The notes beneath the pieces were generated by a model that was not told where the DNA came from, ran no database searches, and saw only the letters and a list, made by a program, of their open reading frames with translations. Below are positions 56,893 to 64,000 of a DNA stretch of 64,000 nt, one piece after another. Each line of letters starts with the position of its first letter. Positions within the stretch are counted from its first letter, which is position 1. Both the position numbers and the translations under genes were made by a program. Origin of the DNA: Snodgrassella communis (GTDB lineage Bacteria > Pseudomonadota > Gammaproteobacteria > Burkholderiales > Neisseriaceae); contig NZ_CAJZCD010000005.1 in NCBI RefSeq assembly GCF_914768045.1, positions 114,428 to 178,427 on the forward strand. The letters are read 5' to 3'.

Positions 56893-57903
56893 TCATTTCC
56901 ACGGCCGATTATACGCGCCAAGTGTTACCTGCTGCCCTTCCGAAACCTTCGCCAGCGCCTGCTGCCACAACGGATTTACCTCAAACTCTTCAGGACATCG
57001 TACCGCCAGATCCAGAGCCTGCCGCAATACTTTCGTTACCTGTGCAGTATATGCCGGACTACGCTGCCGGCCTTCCACCTTAATTGCCGCCACACCCATC
57101 GCCAGCAGCTGCGGTAAAACCTCCAAAACATTCAGACTAGTTGGTTCCTCCAGCGCATAATACGTTTCCTTATTCACCTGAAAACGCCCCTTGCACAAAG
57201 TTGGATAGCCCGCTGGTTCATCCGCACCGTAGCGGTCAATCAGAATATTATTCAGACGTGCATCCATTCCAGTTGGATATTGTTCCCAACGCACATATTT
57301 GGCCGGAGAACACACACCAAATGTATTCGGCGATTCTCCCGTCACATAACTTGAAAGTAAACAACGCCCTTCTACCATCACACACAGGCTGCCAAAACCA
57401 AATACCTCAATTTCCACCGAAGTATGCTTAATAACCTGCTCCACCTGCGGCAAAGTCAGCACCCGAGGCAAAACTACCCGCCGAATACCAAACAACTCTT
57501 GTGCCAGATTAATCGCCTCATAATTTGTAGCAGAACCCTGCACAGACATATGCAACGGCAACTGCGGATGCGTCTTACGTGCATAGGCCAGCAAACCCAG
57601 ATCCGCCAGAATCACCGCATTCACCCCCAGCTCAGCCGCCGTATCCACCGCCTGCTGCCATTTCTTTACCTCACCAGCCTGCGCATAAGTATTAATCGCC
57701 ATCAACACCTTACGCCCTCGCTGCTGCGCGTACATAATTCCCTCCGCTGCCGACTTACGGTCAAAATTCAAACCGGCAAAGTTACGCGCATTAGTCGCAT
57801 CTTTCAGCCCCAGATAAACCGTATCCGCTCCATGGTCTACCGCCATCTTCAACGCCGGCAAATTACCTGCCGGACACACCAGCTCGGGAATCTTCCTATT
57901 CAT
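56893..57903 (-). CDS. ubiU: ubiquinone biosynthesis protein UbiU (U32 family)
   Basis: 336 aa, U32 fold. It begins MNRKIPELVCPAGNLPALK and has the U32 motif ... EVFGFGSLCVMVEGRCLLSS. The [4Fe-4S] ligands are C174, C181, C198 and C237, an offset of +5 from the E. coli residues. First gene of ubiU-ubiV-ubiT. Its presence suggests that the bacterium makes ubiquinone in low oxygen. I looked for an FNR box upstream and found none that is convincing. Confidence 0.95.
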   Translation of the reverse strand: MNRKIPELVCPAGNLPALKMAVDHGADTVYLGLKDATNARNFAGLNFDRKSAAEGIMYAQQRGRKVLMAINTYAQAGEVKKWQQAVDTAAELGVNAVILADLGLLAYARKTHPQLPLHMSVQGSATNYEAINLAQELFGIRRVVLPRVLTLPQVEQVIKHTSVEIEVFGFGSLCVMVEGRCLLSSYVTGESPNTFGVCSPAKYVRWEQYPTGMDARLNNILIDRYGADEPAGYPTLCKGRFQVNKETYYALEEPTSLNVLEVLPQLLAMGVAAIKVEGRQRSPAYTAQVTKVLRQALDLAVRCPEEFEVNPLWQQALAKVSEGQQVTLGAYNRPWK

Positions 57904-58982
57904 TCGTTCCCACCAACCTCATACACAAAAAACACCAATCAACAGCCAGCAAATAACAACAAATATCCCGCTAGCATCATACAGGCATCACAACCCTGCA
58001 CAAGCGCGAGATTAAAACATTTAACAAAACAGAATTTATTGACAAAAAACAAGCCAAAATCGAATAAAACCAGTTTTAATATTAATTTTAAAAACCCAAC
58101 ATAACCAAATACAAAATTAAACAAAATTCATAATTTTGCCAAATTATCCAACAACATCAGCTCAGCAACTGAACTTTCACATCACTGGCAATTAATACAA
58201 AAGCCCGAGCAATATTGACAAAATAACGGTTTCTGATATTAATTTTAGTTTTTTTAATGTATATCAAATATCAATTCTGATTGAACACAATAATTAATCA
58301 AATTAATTAAAAATTAAATTTTGATTTAATTTCTCAAAATAATTTCATTACAGCAAAAATAATCTAACAATATGGCAGCGAAATGCGCACTCTATTAGCA
58401 TAGGCTAATCAATCCTACTTCTCAACTCAAATCAATTTAGTATATCTTGCGAGAAGAAAAAACATTTTACTGACAATCAATCATTCAAATATTGAATTTA
58501 AAATCTGATTCTTCAATTAAATGTTAGCTAAATTTGAGATACTAATACCAGCAATAACATTTTGAGTTATCTAATTAATTTCCTTGCTTTAAAATTATAA
58601 ATACAAGTATAGATAAACCTAAATACAAGCTAAATTACAAAAATAGACAACATATTTATATGAAAACATAAGCCCTTTTATCTACAGCCTATAAGATAAA
58701 ACATAATAATGAACAGCAAATATCTGTATTCTTGTTTTCAAAGATAAAATACAGAATAACCATAAATAAAATGTTTACACATAAAATCATCAAGTTATAA
58801 TTAGTTATTACATAACCCTTCAACTTCTCATAATAAAAATACAAACAAATTAGAACCATCTTTGAAAAGATTACTAAAATTATTTGCTATAACAAGTAAC
58901 GCAAATGAACCATATAGACCAATATTATGTCATGTGAATAGAATAATACTTCTTATTTCAACTAAGCTACTTTAGTATCTTT
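57904..58982. other. AT-rich gene-free region upstream of ubiU
   Basis: About 1.08 kb, the most AT-rich stretch of the window, with poly-A/T tracts such as AATTAATCAAATTAATT. It includes the ubiU promoter at its left end. No ORF with a family resemblance, tRNA or obvious RNA structure. It may be decayed sequence or a transfer scar leading to the IS. Confidence 0.55.
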
Positions 58983-59337
58983 TGGAATGACAATACCTGT
59001 TCAAACAACAAAATTAAGGGGTAGCCGTTTGTTAAATTCTACCGGAGGTAAATAGCCCAACGACGAATGTAACCGTTTATGATTGTACTAATAAGCATAA
59101 GCCGCAAAGGCTTGTTGTCATTCTCCAGTCATCATGAATTTTTCCCCTTTAACAAATTCAGTTTTAATGCTTTTAAATGTTGCTTCTGCCACTGCATTGT
59201 CATACGACACCCCTTTTTACTTAGTGAATGCTGTATATGGAATATATTAATACACTTGCCTTACCAAGCAACTGTTTATCAAACTCCTATCCTCTATCTG
59301 AATGAAACAGATGTAATGATGACAGCGGTTGCTTAAT

Positions 59338-59793
59338 CTAACTTAGTGCAGACATCACTAAATCTGCTGTTTTATGTTGTCCAATACTATAACCGGCAAT
59401 CTGTCGGTTAGATAAATTCAGTAGTACACACAAATAATTCCAGCAATGGTTAACACGAATATAGGTTAAGTCTGCCACTATAATTTGCTGTTTGCTACCT
59501 ACATCAAATTGGCGCTGTAAATGATTAGCTGTGACTGAGCTATTGCTTGCTGTCTGATATCCTCGATAACGTTTAATCGTATACTTTGATACCAATGATA
59601 GCGACTTCATTACTCGGGCAATGTAACGACGAGAAACACTGATACCTGCTTGTAAAGCAATACAAATGCGTCTGGTTCCATAGGATTGATAGCTGCGTTT
59701 AAAAATAGTCAATATTTTATCGGCGTAATGGGCAATCAATTTCTGTGTAGTAGTTTTGCACTGATAATAGGCATAATGTCTGGATATCCCCAA
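59338..59793 (-). pseudogene. IS3-family OrfB transposase, broken
   Basis: From about 59840 the -1 frame relative to orfA reads KIKILKANQHRYTVAALCRC and continues through this ORF, so orfB is normally made by frameshifting. It includes the first DDE Asp (IIVADLTYIRV). It stops at 59338 (MSALS-stop). Beyond, in broken frames, come the remaining DDE motifs: HSDRG (second Asp) and EATFKSIKTEFVKG (Glu region). So the transposase is split by nonsense and frameshift mutations. Confidence 0.8.
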
Positions 59794-59837
59794 GCAGCGA
59801 CATAATGCCGCTACAGTATAACGATGTTGGTTTGCTT

Positions 59838-60140
59838 TCAGGATTTTGATTTTCGTGCCATTATCAGTGCAGCCTGCTTTAGGATATCGTTTTCCATCCG
59901 TAGCTGCTTAAGCTCTTTTCGTAAGGCAATCAGTTCATTTTCTTCTGGCGTGCGATTATCTTTGGTCTTAAAAGAACCGCTTTTACTAGATTGATTTATC
60001 CAGCAGTCTAAAGCGGAAAGTGTCAAATCGTATTGCTTGACCAATTCACTGCGTGATTTCCCTTGCTGATAAAGTTTAACCATTTGTGCTTTGAAATCGG
60101 CACTGAAAGAGCGTCGTACGCGTTTTTGTTGATTCATCAT
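59838..60140 (-). CDS. IS3-family OrfA (transposase HTH protein)
   Basis: 100 aa. The N-terminal HTH reads FSADFKAQMVKLYQQGKSRS and the C-terminal leucine-zipper region IALRKELKQLRMENDILKQA; it ends in LIMARKSKS near an A-rich -1 slippery site leading into orfB. It binds the IS ends and helps form the OrfAB transposase. OrfB is broken, so the IS is probably immobile by itself. Confidence 0.85.
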   Translation of the reverse strand: MMNQQKRVRRSFSADFKAQMVKLYQQGKSRSELVKQYDLTLSALDCWINQSSKSGSFKTKDNRTPEENELIALRKELKQLRMENDILKQAALIMARKSKS

Positions 60141-60267
60141 GTTTTCCTTTTTAGAGTTAAGTTTACATTACCCCCTAAAAAAGTTGTATGAATTAGTGTA
60201 GCCTATCCAACTTCAATGCTGTACTATAAATATAGCAATAAAACGAGAGAGCTATTCGATATTTCGT

Positions 60268-60421
60268 TATTGACTCGACAGACCTTAAAGTCTTTGGTAA
60301 ATGTAAAGTAAAAAAGCAGAACATGGCGCAAACCACACTTAGCTATTGATGTGGATACTCACGAAGCTATTAGTACGGAAGCCAGCCTTGTCAATGTTGG
60401 CGATATTGAAGTGCAAAGTCT
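60268..60421 (+). pseudogene. IS5-family transposase relict
   Basis: One frame reads IDSTDLKVFGKCKVKKQ, the beginning of an IS5-type DDE domain; after a frameshift another reads WRKPHLAIDVDTHEAIS and TEASLVNVGDIEVQ. Both are typical of IS5-family transposases, but the frames are broken and the rest is missing. It lies immediately before the GNAT gene. Confidence 0.75.
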
Positions 60422-60438
60422 TGCTAGAGCAAATCATA

Positions 60439-60939
60439 ATGAAAATAGGAAACAAGTTGGGTAATGCTGCATCTAAAATCGAAGTAAAACCATACTCTTC
60501 ACTCTATGCCTCTGAAATATGTGATTTGTTTCATTCGTCTATTCATGCTATTGATACCGATATTTATAGCAAAGCACAGCAAGAAGCATGGTGCTCAACA
60601 CCACTAGATTATCAGAAGTGGTTAGAACGTTTAAATAATACTCAGCCTTGGATGGCTATCGTTGGCTCAAGCCTTGCGGGGTTTGTTGAACTTAGAGATG
60701 ATGGTTACATAGACTGTCTGTACGTGCATCCTGACTTTCAAAAGCGTGGCATAGCTAGAAAACTCTATGACCATGTGCTTGACTTGGCTCACCAGAAAAA
60801 GCTTTCACAATTAAGTGTAGATGCTTCAAAAGTGGCCATGCCAATTTTCAAAAAATGGGGTTTTAAAATAAAGCGGGCTAACAAAATATCCAGAGAAAAT
60901 CAGGTACTGATAAATTACCATATGTATAAACCACTTTGA
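60439..60939 (+). CDS. GNAT-family N-acetyltransferase
   Basis: 166 aa from the ATG at 60439; upstream in-frame ATGs (60346) would read through the IS5 relict. The acetyl-CoA motif A is CLYVHPDFQKRGIARKLYDH, and the end LSVDASKVAMPIFKKWGF matches the YafP-like branch. Small-molecule or antibiotic acetylation is possible; the substrate is unknown. AT-rich and flanked by mobile-element debris, so probably acquired. Confidence 0.82.
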   Translation: MKIGNKLGNAASKIEVKPYSSLYASEICDLFHSSIHAIDTDIYSKAQQEAWCSTPLDYQKWLERLNNTQPWMAIVGSSLAGFVELRDDGYIDCLYVHPDFQKRGIARKLYDHVLDLAHQKKLSQLSVDASKVAMPIFKKWGFKIKRANKISRENQVLINYHMYKPL

Positions 60940-61219
60940 TTTTTATTGAGACCTTTGTACGGTAAAGCTTCACTCAAACTAAATTTTTAACCGCGTTTTT
61001 TTGAAGCATTTGGGCTTATATTTAGACCTAAATACCTCTAGATAAATGACTATTTATCGCCACTTCCCTGTTTTAGGCACAACTTTCCTGCTGTACAGAT
61101 AACCCTCGTTTGATATCAAAGTTCAATAAGCTGCCTGAAAGATGAGCTTGGATTAGTTCAGTCAATGGAGTTTCAAATTAAACCGTATTTACGAAACCAA
61201 AGAATAAGTAGAAAGCTTT

Positions 61220-61795
61220 ATGAAGATAGCAGAAAATGAAATACACATCTGGTTTACCTATGATGAGGAAATAAATCCCGATTTTACTTTGACCAATTAC
61301 GTCCAATTTTTGAATCATCAGGAATTGGAGTAGTGGCAAAAATTATACTTTGACAAGTATAAACACCAATATTTGGTAACCCGAATGTTAGTGCGTGATG
61401 TTCTGAGCAGATATCTACAAGGTATTCCTGCCAAAAATATAGAATTCATAACTAATGATTATAAGAAGCCCTATATTCTACCTGAACGGCTGGCAATTCT
61501 GCTGCGTTTCAATATTTCTCACAGTTAAAAAATGATCGTTTTAGCAGTATCTGTGGGAGTTGAAATAGAAATTGATGTTAAGTATCTAAATCGCAAAAAT
61601 ATTTTTTTCGAAATTGCTGAATGGTTTTTTGCCGAAAATGAGTATCAGCATTTTAAATCGTTACCGAGTGAGCACCAAAAACAACGTTTTTTTAGTCTTT
61701 GGAGCCTTAAGGAAGCCTACATAAAAGCCTGTGGTAAAGGCTTGTATATTCCGTTAGATGAATTTTGGTTTTCCTTTTTAGGGGATAAGTTACAA
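61220..61795 (+). pseudogene. 4'-phosphopantetheinyl transferase (Sfp-type), broken
   Basis: From the ATG at 61220 the frame reads MKIAENEIHIWFTYDEEINP and then the Sfp-type features: TRMLVRDVLSRYL, KKPYILPE, FNISHS, VGVEIEI, AEWFFAENE and FFSLWSLKEAYIKACGKGL with the magnesium and Lys-Glu residues. Two in-frame stop codons, TAG at 61331-61333 and TAA at 61526-61528, break it. The 3' end is replaced at about 61795 by an IS3 fragment. The enzyme would load phosphopantetheine onto carrier proteins of secondary metabolism. The stretch 60940-61219 before it has no gene. Confidence 0.88.
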
Positions 61796-61797
61796 AT

Positions 61798-62117
61798 GGA
61801 CCGGAATTCACCGGAAATACGTTTACTTATTGGGCAAAGTCACATGGTATAACCATAGATTATATTCAAGCAGACAGCCCATATCAAAACGGGTATATTG
61901 AACGATTTAATCGCACCTATCGTACAGAGATACTGGATTTATATCTATTTAATAATCTGGAACAAGCAAGAAATGTAACCGAAGAATGGCTAACCATTTA
62001 TAATACCGAAAGGCCTCATGAAGCACTAAATAATATGACGCCGATCGAGTATAAAACCCTAAGACAAGCAGTATTATTTTCTACTTGAATCTTGTACTAA
62101 GTTTGGGATATTTACAA
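61798..62117 (+). mobile_element. IS3-family OrfB 3' fragment and IS end
   Basis: The frame reads GPEFTGNTFTYWAKSHGITI, QADSPYQNGYIERFNRTY and RTEILDLYLFNNLEQARN, ending YKTLRQAVLFST-stop at 62088. It is the C-terminal DDE part (the DNGPEF Asp lost at the junction and the E of YIERFN present) of an IS3-family transposase. Possible terminal repeat near 62095-62117. Only this end remains; it abuts the PPTase pseudogene. Confidence 0.82.
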
Positions 62118-62191
62118 CAAATCTAATCTATAATTTATTTGTTAAATATCGTTCGAAAATAGAAAGTGAACAGATGTAACAAATATAGAAA

Positions 62192-62220
62192 ACAGACCAG
62201 CATAATTACTGCTAGTCTGT
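62192..62220 (-). terminator. terminator after the YiiX-like gene
   Basis: An 11-bp stem with one mismatch (ACAGACCAGCA at 62192-62202 with TGCTAGTCTGT at 62210-62220), then TTTTC on the minus strand. It is 8 bp past the stop codon. Confidence 0.8.
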
Positions 62221-62227
62221 AGGCTGG

Positions 62228-62884
62228 TTACTGATAGTAATGTACGATATTGAGTAAATCCGAGCGTGACATATCGCCGGGGTTGTTGCCGGGCTGGCCT
62301 TCGGGAATAGGAATGCCCATTTTTTTGAAGTGTTCTACCCAATATTCTGGGAATTTACCGGTATCTTTGGATTTGAAAGTCATGGCGCGCAAGGGAAAAA
62401 CTTCTTGTCCGTGATTGGCTTCTTTGAATATCTGGTAGATTAATTCGGAGCAATAATACTGGTCGTTGTTGATATCAAAGGCGTCATCGTATTTTTTACC
62501 CACTTTCTGGCGCGCATGAACCAAAGCAGAAGAAATCAATGGCTGGTAAGCTGCTTTTAATCTACCTACTACGGCACGGGGCTGGCACTGTTTTTTCGGA
62601 TGCAGATATGCGTGCAGGGGAGTAATTTTTACTTTGGGGTGTGTTGCTTCGATTACATAATGCTGGCTAGGAGTTTTCTGCCAGACAATGCCCACATGGG
62701 TAAAATTATATCCCTCCAGACCGCTGGTAGCGGCCTTGATAGCACTACTCATACCGCCATCGCAGTCTTCCAGAAAGATAAGATCGCCATTTTGCACATG
62801 AAACGATTTTTGGGCATAGACATTCAGGCTAAGTAACAGGCTGAAAACAAGTGCCAGCAATGACTGGATGTATTTCTGGTTCAT
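62228..62884 (-). CDS. YiiX/YebB-like NlpC/P60-family cysteine hydrolase (secreted)
   Basis: 218 aa. A signal peptide (SLLALVFSLLLSLNVYA) precedes the YiiX-like domain: LIFLEDCDGGMSSAI, the catalytic His region GYNFTHVGIVWQ, the substrate-binding VIEATHPKVKITP, and the catalytic Cys in YYCSELIYQIF. The permuted NlpC/P60 fold fits a periplasmic hydrolase or acyltransferase on peptidoglycan or lipids. Its target is unknown. Monocistronic with its own terminator. Confidence 0.85.
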   Translation of the reverse strand: MNQKYIQSLLALVFSLLLSLNVYAQKSFHVQNGDLIFLEDCDGGMSSAIKAATSGLEGYNFTHVGIVWQKTPSQHYVIEATHPKVKITPLHAYLHPKKQCQPRAVVGRLKAAYQPLISSALVHARQKVGKKYDDAFDINNDQYYCSELIYQIFKEANHGQEVFPLRAMTFKSKDTGKFPEYWVEHFKKMGIPIPEGQPGNNPGDMSRSDLLNIVHYYQ

Positions 62885-62985
62885 ATCTGAATCTTATGCT
62901 TTTGGTAAATAATGGTTAATTATACAGAATATGTCATTATTAACCAGTGTTAATCCTGCATAGTCAATATACTTCCTCTTATGCA

Positions 62986-63447
62986 TCAGTCAACATTTTT
63001 ACCTCGCTTGCGCTGAAAGATGCGGTAACTGGCAGCAAATGCAGCAATGGCGGCGCCAATCAGTGCACCACCGATAAACATGGAAACCAGATCAACGGTT
63101 TTACCCACATCTAGACTATCCAGAATCTGTTTGGCACTCATTTTTTGGCCGTTAGAGCTGCTCATGCCTGCTATCATATGACGGTTGTTACACTTAGGCA
63201 GTAAGGCAGCCTGATCAGCTGGCTGTGGATAGGTTTGTTTAACCGCAGCTTCGCAGTGCTGAATCTGTGCCGGAGTCACTAAGTTAAACCAGCCTCCGAT
63301 ATATAAGCCGCCTGCTAACAAACAAATTGCGACTATACTCACCATTAAGGCAGAACCTCTCTTTCTCTCTTCTATTTCCGGTACAAAGACTTTTGTATTT
63401 TGCTGCTGCTTGGCTTGATGGGTGATTGAGGAGTTTTTGTTATTCAT
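62986..63447 (-). CDS. small membrane protein of unknown function
   Basis: 153 aa. Polar basic N-terminus, then a helix (SALMVSIVAICLLAGGLYIGG), a periplasmic-type loop with two Cys and Pro-rich content, then a second helix (VSMFIGGALIGAAIAAFAAS) and a Lys/Arg-rich end. Inner-membrane protein with both ends probably cytoplasmic. No family recognised. Confidence 0.65.
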   Translation of the reverse strand: MNNKNSSITHQAKQQQNTKVFVPEIEERKRGSALMVSIVAICLLAGGLYIGGWFNLVTPAQIQHCEAAVKQTYPQPADQAALLPKCNNRHMIAGMSSSNGQKMSAKQILDSLDVGKTVDLVSMFIGGALIGAAIAAFAASYRIFQRKRGKNVD

Positions 63448-63568
63448 GATTACCTATTTTTGTCAGCACGTCATTAAAAATATTTCTAATTTTTCAAACA
63501 ATGATTGATACAGAAAGCATCGTATATAAAATCATCTTTCTTTATACCATTTTAACAGTTATTCAACT

Positions 63569-63778
63569 GTGAAAAAAATTCTGCTAAATATAATTAGTGT
63601 CGTTTATTCATTCGGCCGCGAAACCAGTGGTCTGCCCGCGCAATTCGCTCAGGCACGTAGCAGTCACTGTCTGCGTATTCCCCAGTCTGAGCATATCCGT
63701 TCTCTAAACCTCTCCAATGCCGCAGCCATTGTGCTGTACGAAGCATTGCGCCAACAGGGCTTTGCCAGACTGGGTTAA
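63569..63778 (+). pseudogene. trmL: 3' fragment of trmL (tRNA 2'-O-methyltransferase)
   Basis: From about 63614 the frame encodes FGRETSGLPAQFAQARSSHC, LRIPQSEHIRSLNLSNAAAI and VLYEALRQQGFARLG-stop, the C-terminal SPOUT knot of TrmL, which methylates ribose 34 of tRNA-Leu. The N-terminal ~100 residues are absent; the upstream 15 residues (a possible GTG start) are unrelated. It lies just before the rRNA operon end. It is either a truncated gene or a fragment left by recombination at the rRNA operon. Confidence 0.78.
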
Positions 63779-63816
63779 GTTACTTATTGATTGAGTTGTT
63801 CTATAGCCTCAGTCCA

Positions 63817-63840
63817 AACAGCAGCCTTTGTGCTGCTGTT
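63817..63840 (+). terminator. hairpin after the trmL fragment
   Basis: A perfect 9-bp stem AACAGCAGC/GCTGCTGTT with a 6-nt loop, then GTGTTTTG. Confidence 0.65.
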
Positions 63841-63891
63841 GTGTTTTGTATTAGGCATCTATAATCATTGTCTTCTAGCTTTTTACAATGC

Positions 63892-63924
63892 AAGAAACCC
63901 GGCTGATCTCTCAACCGGGTTCTT
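63892..63924 (-). terminator. terminator of the rRNA operon
   Basis: On the minus strand AAGAACCCGG pairs with CCGGGTTTCTT (one bulge), 8 bp after the 5S 3' end, followed by an AT-rich tail with TTG and further TTTTT-poor sequence. Typical distance for an rrn terminator. Confidence 0.7.
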
Positions 63925-63932
63925 CTTATGGG

Positions 63933-64000
63933 GAGTCTGGCGGTGTCCTACTTTCACATGGGTATCCATACTATCATCGGCGCTAGGTCGTTTCACGGTC
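63933..64000 (-). rRNA. rrf: 5S rRNA, 3' part (cut by window edge)
   Basis: The minus strand ends GGACACCGCCAGACTCC, with the internal GAAACGACCTAGCGCCGATGATAG minus its last bases and the CCCATGTGAAAGTAGG block, all characteristic of Neisseriaceae 5S rRNA. The remaining ~50 nt of 5S and the 23S and 16S genes lie past the right edge. Confidence 0.95.

Larger units (their letters stand above)
58983..60209 (-). mobile_element. IS3-family (IS150-like) insertion sequence, inactive
   Basis: 1227 bp with imperfect terminal inverted repeats of about 40 bp that begin TGGA and end TCCA (58983 and 60209). The repeats share blocks TTCA-ACAAC and AGGGGTA. It contains orfA and a broken orfB on the minus strand. 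No clear target duplication is seen. A decayed copy of one end is at 45655-45953. Confidence 0.8.

Noticed and set aside
57424..58104. 226-codon open frame rich in Arg, His and Gln on the plus strand
   Set aside because: It is antisense to ubiU over its first half and runs into the AT-rich gap; no ribosome binding site or family match.
57904..58350. FNR-type site (TTGAT N4 ATCAA) upstream of ubiU
   Set aside because: Only partial half-sites occur by chance in the AT-rich DNA; none has the right spacing.
58972..60215. Target-site duplication flanking the IS3-family element
   Set aside because: Bases next to the two ends do not match over 3-5 bp, so no duplication can be claimed.
1..64000. 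CRISPR array
   Set aside because: No regularly spaced direct repeats of 25-40 bp were seen anywhere in the window.

Overview
The window looks like chromosome from a betaproteobacterium of the family Neisseriaceae. The gene content and order (bamD divergent from rluD-pgeF, lipB-lipA, acpP-fabF, zapB-zapA followed by 6S RNA, tpiA-secG) and the LeuA, GltB and FabF proteins read like Neisseria relatives. The composition is moderate to low in G+C, and several intergenic regions are very AT-rich. One 12-mer (AGGCTGCCTGAA) matches a known Neisseriaceae DNA-uptake-sequence dialect. A bee-gut Snodgrassella-like organism would fit the urease locus, the AT-rich composition and the insertion-sequence relicts, but that placement is inference.

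Layout. 1-4.8 kb: urease operon on the minus strand (ureA, ureB, ureC, an AT-rich membrane ORF, ureE, ureF, start of a HupE/UreJ nickel permease). UreD and UreG are not in the window. 5-6.9 kb: leuA, whose product carries an extra N-terminal Cro-like helix-turn-helix region. 7-10.3 kb: a decayed Cys-rich ORF, then pgeF-rluD divergent from bamD. 10.5-18.5 kb: a nicotinamidase-like hydrolase, a transposase relict, then a divergent polyamine/membrane cluster. Its leftward arm is DUF350, SPFH/SHOCT, DUF4178 and AdoMet decarboxylase; its rightward arm is a membrane-anchored aminopropyltransferase and a Tat-exported flavoprotein. This cluster is the most interesting system in the window. 18.6-24.5 kb: glutamate synthase gltBD.

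25.2-43.6 kb is mostly core metabolism and information processing: lipoate synthesis (ybeD-lipB-lipA), queC, tsaD, an ABC-F ATPase, two DUF4124 secreted paralogues, dnaE, 6S RNA, zapA/zapB, gpsA, fabF, acpP, a prolyl oligopeptidase, and tpiA-secG-tRNA-Leu. 44.3-55.4 kb holds an AT-rich MFS transporter, an IS relict, pcm, chaB, a rhodanese, an EamA transporter, tRNA-Arg, a metallophosphoesterase, a lysine-type permease, a membrane glycosyltransferase-like protein and ubiG. 55.5-57.9 kb: the ubiU-ubiV-ubiT operon for oxygen-independent ubiquinone synthesis, convergent with ubiG.

58-62.1 kb is a decay zone: about 1 kb of AT-rich sequence without genes, a 1.2-kb IS3-family element with a broken orfB, an IS5-family relict, a GNAT acetyltransferase, a phosphopantetheinyl transferase pseudogene with two in-frame stops, and an IS3-family 3' fragment. 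The right edge carries a secreted YiiX-like hydrolase, a small membrane protein, a 3' fragment of trmL, and the 3' end of a 5S rRNA gene (minus strand) with its terminator.

All calls rest on reading the sequence and on recognising families from memory; no database search was run.
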